DNA from: JAFTYR01 sp964571375 | Lineage (GTDB): Bacteria > Pseudomonadota > Gammaproteobacteria > Burkholderiales > Burkholderiaceae_F | Direction of reading: 5' to 3' | Assembly: GCA_964571375.1 (NCBI GenBank) | Contig: CAZNBL010000053.1 | Span: 1-8,578, forward strand | DNA length: 8,578 nt | Part shown: positions 7,044 to 8,578 of the stretch, one piece after another | How positions within the stretch are numbered: the first letter of the stretch is position 1 | How the letters are laid out: every line of letters starts with the position of its first letter | Position numbers and translations under genes: made by a program | The notes under the pieces: model-generated | The model's database searches: none | What the model saw: only the letters and a program-made list of their open reading frames with translations | What the model was told of the DNA's origin: nothing

Positions 7044-7134
7044 ATCGTAACCTCTGTTTGTTAAACCGGGCGGAAGTGTGCCCGCCATTGACGTAAACTT
7101 GCGTAATCTAATATTTTACCGCAAGAGAAAACGA
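7044..7134. promoter_or_regulatory. Divergent suhB / trmJ promoter region
   Basis: This 91-bp gap separates two divergent genes and must hold both promoters unless one lies inside a coding region. On the plus strand TTGACG (7088-7093) is one base from the -35 consensus. The AT-rich block 7107-7117 holds weaker -10 candidates: TATTTT at 7112-7117 (18-bp spacer) or TAATAT at 7109-7114 (15-bp spacer). Either would start transcription near 7121-7125, giving trmJ a leader of only about 10-14 nt. I cannot choose a minus-strand promoter with confidence. A short GGCGG/CCGCC inverted repeat (7069-7073/7082-7086) falls in the presumed suhB leader. Confidence 0.5.
7050..7055 (-). promoter_or_regulatory. 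Ribosome binding site fixing the suhB start
   Basis: AGAGGT on the minus strand, 6 nt before the ATG at 7043. This strong site shows that translation includes the basic N-terminal tail. It argues against both the ATG at 7088 and the internal Met codons near the conserved domain. Confidence 0.75.
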
Positions 7135-7935
7135 ATGGCTTTTATTGAAGAAGCTTCCCGTGTGAGATTTATTCTTGCCAACCCGAGATACCCCGGAAAT
7201 ATCGGCTCGGCAGCAAGAGCAATTCAGACGATGGGATTTGGTGAACTTTGGGTGGTTGATCCTTATGAGAAGGAATATCGCAAAAACTCGGAAGCCCATG
7301 CTTTTGCTACACATTCTGTAAATGTGCTCGAGTCGAGCAAGTGTGTTTCGACGCTTGAAGAAGCGCTCGAAAATGTCACGAAAGCATATGCGATGACCGG
7401 TTATGACCGCGAATACGGTCCTCCGATGATGGATATTGCAACTGCTTGTGAAGATGCTAAAAAACATCTCGCAACAACTTCAAGTGCCGATGTTGCATTT
7501 GTTTTCGGTACCGAGCGCAGCGGACTCACCAACGAGCAGATCCTTTTATGCCAGGCATGTGCGGCAATTCCCGCCAATCCCGAGTGCGATTCGCTCAATT
7601 TGGCCCAGGCCGTGCAGGTTGCGGCTTATCAGGCACAGGTTGCATTCCGCGGAACCGGTCTCGACAAACACGCTCACCGCTTCGAGGATGATCCCCCTGC
7701 ACAGGCTCAGAGTATCGCCGGATTTTTCCGTCATTTGGAAGAGGCGATGATCAGTTGCGGCGCCTTGGACCCCAAACAACCGAAATTTATGATGCAGAGA
7801 CTGCACCGGCTTTTCGGCCGCGCCGGACTCACTCAGCCCGACGTCGATATGCTGCGCGGAATCTGTGCTGCAATCATCTGCCCGAAAAATCTTCGGCAAG
7901 GTCGCAAAATTTCCGATAAAATCGCTCGGAAATAA
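7135..7935 (+). CDS. trmJ: tRNA (cytidine/uridine-2'-O-)-methyltransferase TrmJ
   Basis: This is a SPOUT-class (TrmH family) SAM-dependent enzyme that 2'-O-methylates position 32 of tRNAs. It has 266 residues, slightly longer than E. coli TrmJ (about 246). The three SPOUT motifs are clear: GNIGSAARAIQTMGF (21-35, with R28 as the likely catalytic Arg), FVFGTERSGLTNEQ (122-135) and IPANPECDSLNLAQAVQVAAY (from 145), which form the SAM-binding trefoil knot. The C-terminal helical part contains HLEEAMISCGALD and MMQRLHRLFGRAGLT, typical of TrmJ rather than TrmH or TrmL. The start is ATG 7135 with a modest AAGAGA RBS (7123-7128). The open GTG at 7078 would add 19 unrelated residues and run through the promoter. 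cysE starts 15 bp after the stop, so the two form an operon. Divergence from suhB is a familiar betaproteobacterial arrangement. Confidence 0.93.
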   Translation: MAFIEEASRVRFILANPRYPGNIGSAARAIQTMGFGELWVVDPYEKEYRKNSEAHAFATHSVNVLESSKCVSTLEEALENVTKAYAMTGYDREYGPPMMDIATACEDAKKHLATTSSADVAFVFGTERSGLTNEQILLCQACAAIPANPECDSLNLAQAVQVAAYQAQVAFRGTGLDKHAHRFEDDPPAQAQSIAGFFRHLEEAMISCGALDPKQPKFMMQRLHRLFGRAGLTQPDVDMLRGICAAIICPKNLRQGRKISDKIARK

Positions 7936-7950
7936 TAAAAGGTTGTGACC

Positions 7951-8578
7951 ATGTTTGAACAATTTAAAGAAGACATTAACTGCATTTACGAAAGAGATCC
8001 CGCAGCCCGTTCCCGCCTGGAGGTATTTCTCTGTTACCCCGGCCTGCACGCCATCGTCGGTCATCGTCTCGCAAACAAGCTTTGGAGAGCAGATTGGAAA
8101 GTAACCGCCCGCTGGACTTCCCAGCTGGTCCGTTTCTTAACCGGTATTGAAATTCATCCGGCAGCCAAGATCGGCCGCCGCGTTCTGATCGACCACGGCA
8201 TGGGTGTCGTGATCGGTGAAACCGCGGAAGTGGGCGACGACTGCACGATTTACCACGGTGTGACCCTGGGCGGTACTTCGCTTGCCGAAGGCACCAAGCG
8301 TCATCCGACTCTCGGTAAGAACTGCATCGTCGGTGCCGGAGCCAAGATCCTCGGTTCTTTTACCGTAGGCGACAACTGCCGTATCGGCAGCAATGCCGTG
8401 GTGATCAAGCCGGTTCCGGCGAACTCCACCGCTGTCGGCAATCCCGCACGTATCATCGATAAGTCCAAGCCGAAGACAGATGCCGTCGACAAGGCTGCGG
8501 AAGCCGCCAAAAAGCAGGAAGAACTCGCAGAAAAGGATCCCCGCATGATGGTTCGTATGGCCGCTTACGGTGTGGTTG
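7951..8578 (+). CDS. cysE: Serine O-acetyltransferase CysE, 3' end cut by window
   Basis: This enzyme acetylates L-serine with acetyl-CoA, the first committed step of cysteine synthesis. 209 residues are visible. The reading frame runs to the last base with no stop. It is the short EpsC-type form: a brief helical N-terminus (1-60), then a left-handed beta-helix of hexapeptide repeats (about 66-168). Visible active-site features are GIEIHPAAKIG (65-75), IDHGMGVVIGET (80-91, H82 as catalytic His), VTLGGTS (104-110), KRHP (116-119, H118) and GNPARII (163-169). Between the helix and the C-terminal tail lies a Lys/Ala/Glu-rich stretch (about 171-197), longer than in relatives I recall. It then runs into VRMAAYGVV, the start of the tail that in other CysE proteins ends near an Ile and binds CysK. 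The start is ATG 7951 with AAAAGG at 7937-7942. It is cotranscribed with trmJ. Confidence 0.93.
   Translation, partial: MFEQFKEDINCIYERDPAARSRLEVFLCYPGLHAIVGHRLANKLWRADWKVTARWTSQLVRFLTGIEIHPAAKIGRRVLIDHGMGVVIGETAEVGDDCTIYHGVTLGGTSLAEGTKRHPTLGKNCIVGAGAKILGSFTVGDNCRIGSNAVVIKPVPANSTAVGNPARIIDKSKPKTDAVDKAAEAAKKQEELAEKDPRMMVRMAAYGVV

Noticed and set aside
6120..7064. Plus-strand open frame of 314 codons spanning nearly all of suhB
   Set aside because: It is an exact antisense shadow of a conserved gene, Cys/Val-rich without a domain, and has no RBS worth noting.
7044..7088. Upstream ATG start for suhB adding 15 residues
   Set aside because: The strong AGAGGT site serves the ATG at 7043, and the extension would run through the divergent promoter region.
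7078..7134. Upstream GTG start for trmJ
   Set aside because: It would translate the promoter-like TTGACG and AT-rich block. The conserved protein begins just after ATG 7135.
1..8578. CRISPR arrays, tRNA or rRNA genes, phage or defence modules
   Set aside because: No repeat-spacer pattern, tRNA-like fold or relevant protein family is visible. The non-coding gaps are short and accounted for by leaders, promoters and terminators.

Overview
The window looks like ordinary chromosomal DNA of a betaproteobacterium (Burkholderiales). The CysE, SlyD and BamC proteins and the divergent suhB / trmJ-cysE arrangement resemble those of Burkholderiales. The modest GC content and sequence style suggest a host-associated lineage such as Sutterellaceae. 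That family-level placement is an inference from memory and was not searched. Almost all of the DNA is coding.

Layout, left to right. (1) The 3' part of bamC (outer-membrane beta-barrel assembly lipoprotein), cut by the window start and closed by a strong intrinsic terminator. (2) An intergenic leader of about 200 bp with overlapping hairpins, followed by a SlyD-type FKBP prolyl isomerase and, 29 bp later, a small protein with two helix-turn-helix units. The pair ends at a perfect 20-bp palindrome that probably acts as a terminator. (3) An M20-family amidohydrolase, facing mutS across a shared bidirectional terminator. (4) On the minus strand, suhB followed 17 bp later by mutS, so they are probably one transcript. 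(5) A 91-bp divergent control region, then trmJ and cysE on the plus strand 15 bp apart. cysE runs off the window end.

Functionally these are housekeeping genes: envelope assembly (BamC), protein folding (SlyD), peptide or amide hydrolysis (M20), mismatch repair (MutS), inositol-phosphatase-type protein and rRNA antitermination factor (SuhB), tRNA 2'-O-methylation (TrmJ) and the first step of cysteine synthesis (CysE). I found no phage, CRISPR, toxin-antitoxin, tRNA, rRNA or complete mobile element. I did not find a convincing undescribed system.

The most unusual signals are four. SuhB carries a histone-H1-like Lys/Ala/Pro-rich N-terminal tail of about 46 residues. The double-HTH protein resembles the DNA-binding half of an IS3-group transposase but has no transposase beside it. 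The slyD leader has mutually exclusive hairpins next to the ribosome binding site. CysE has a charged linker of about 27 residues between its catalytic domain and its C-terminal tail.
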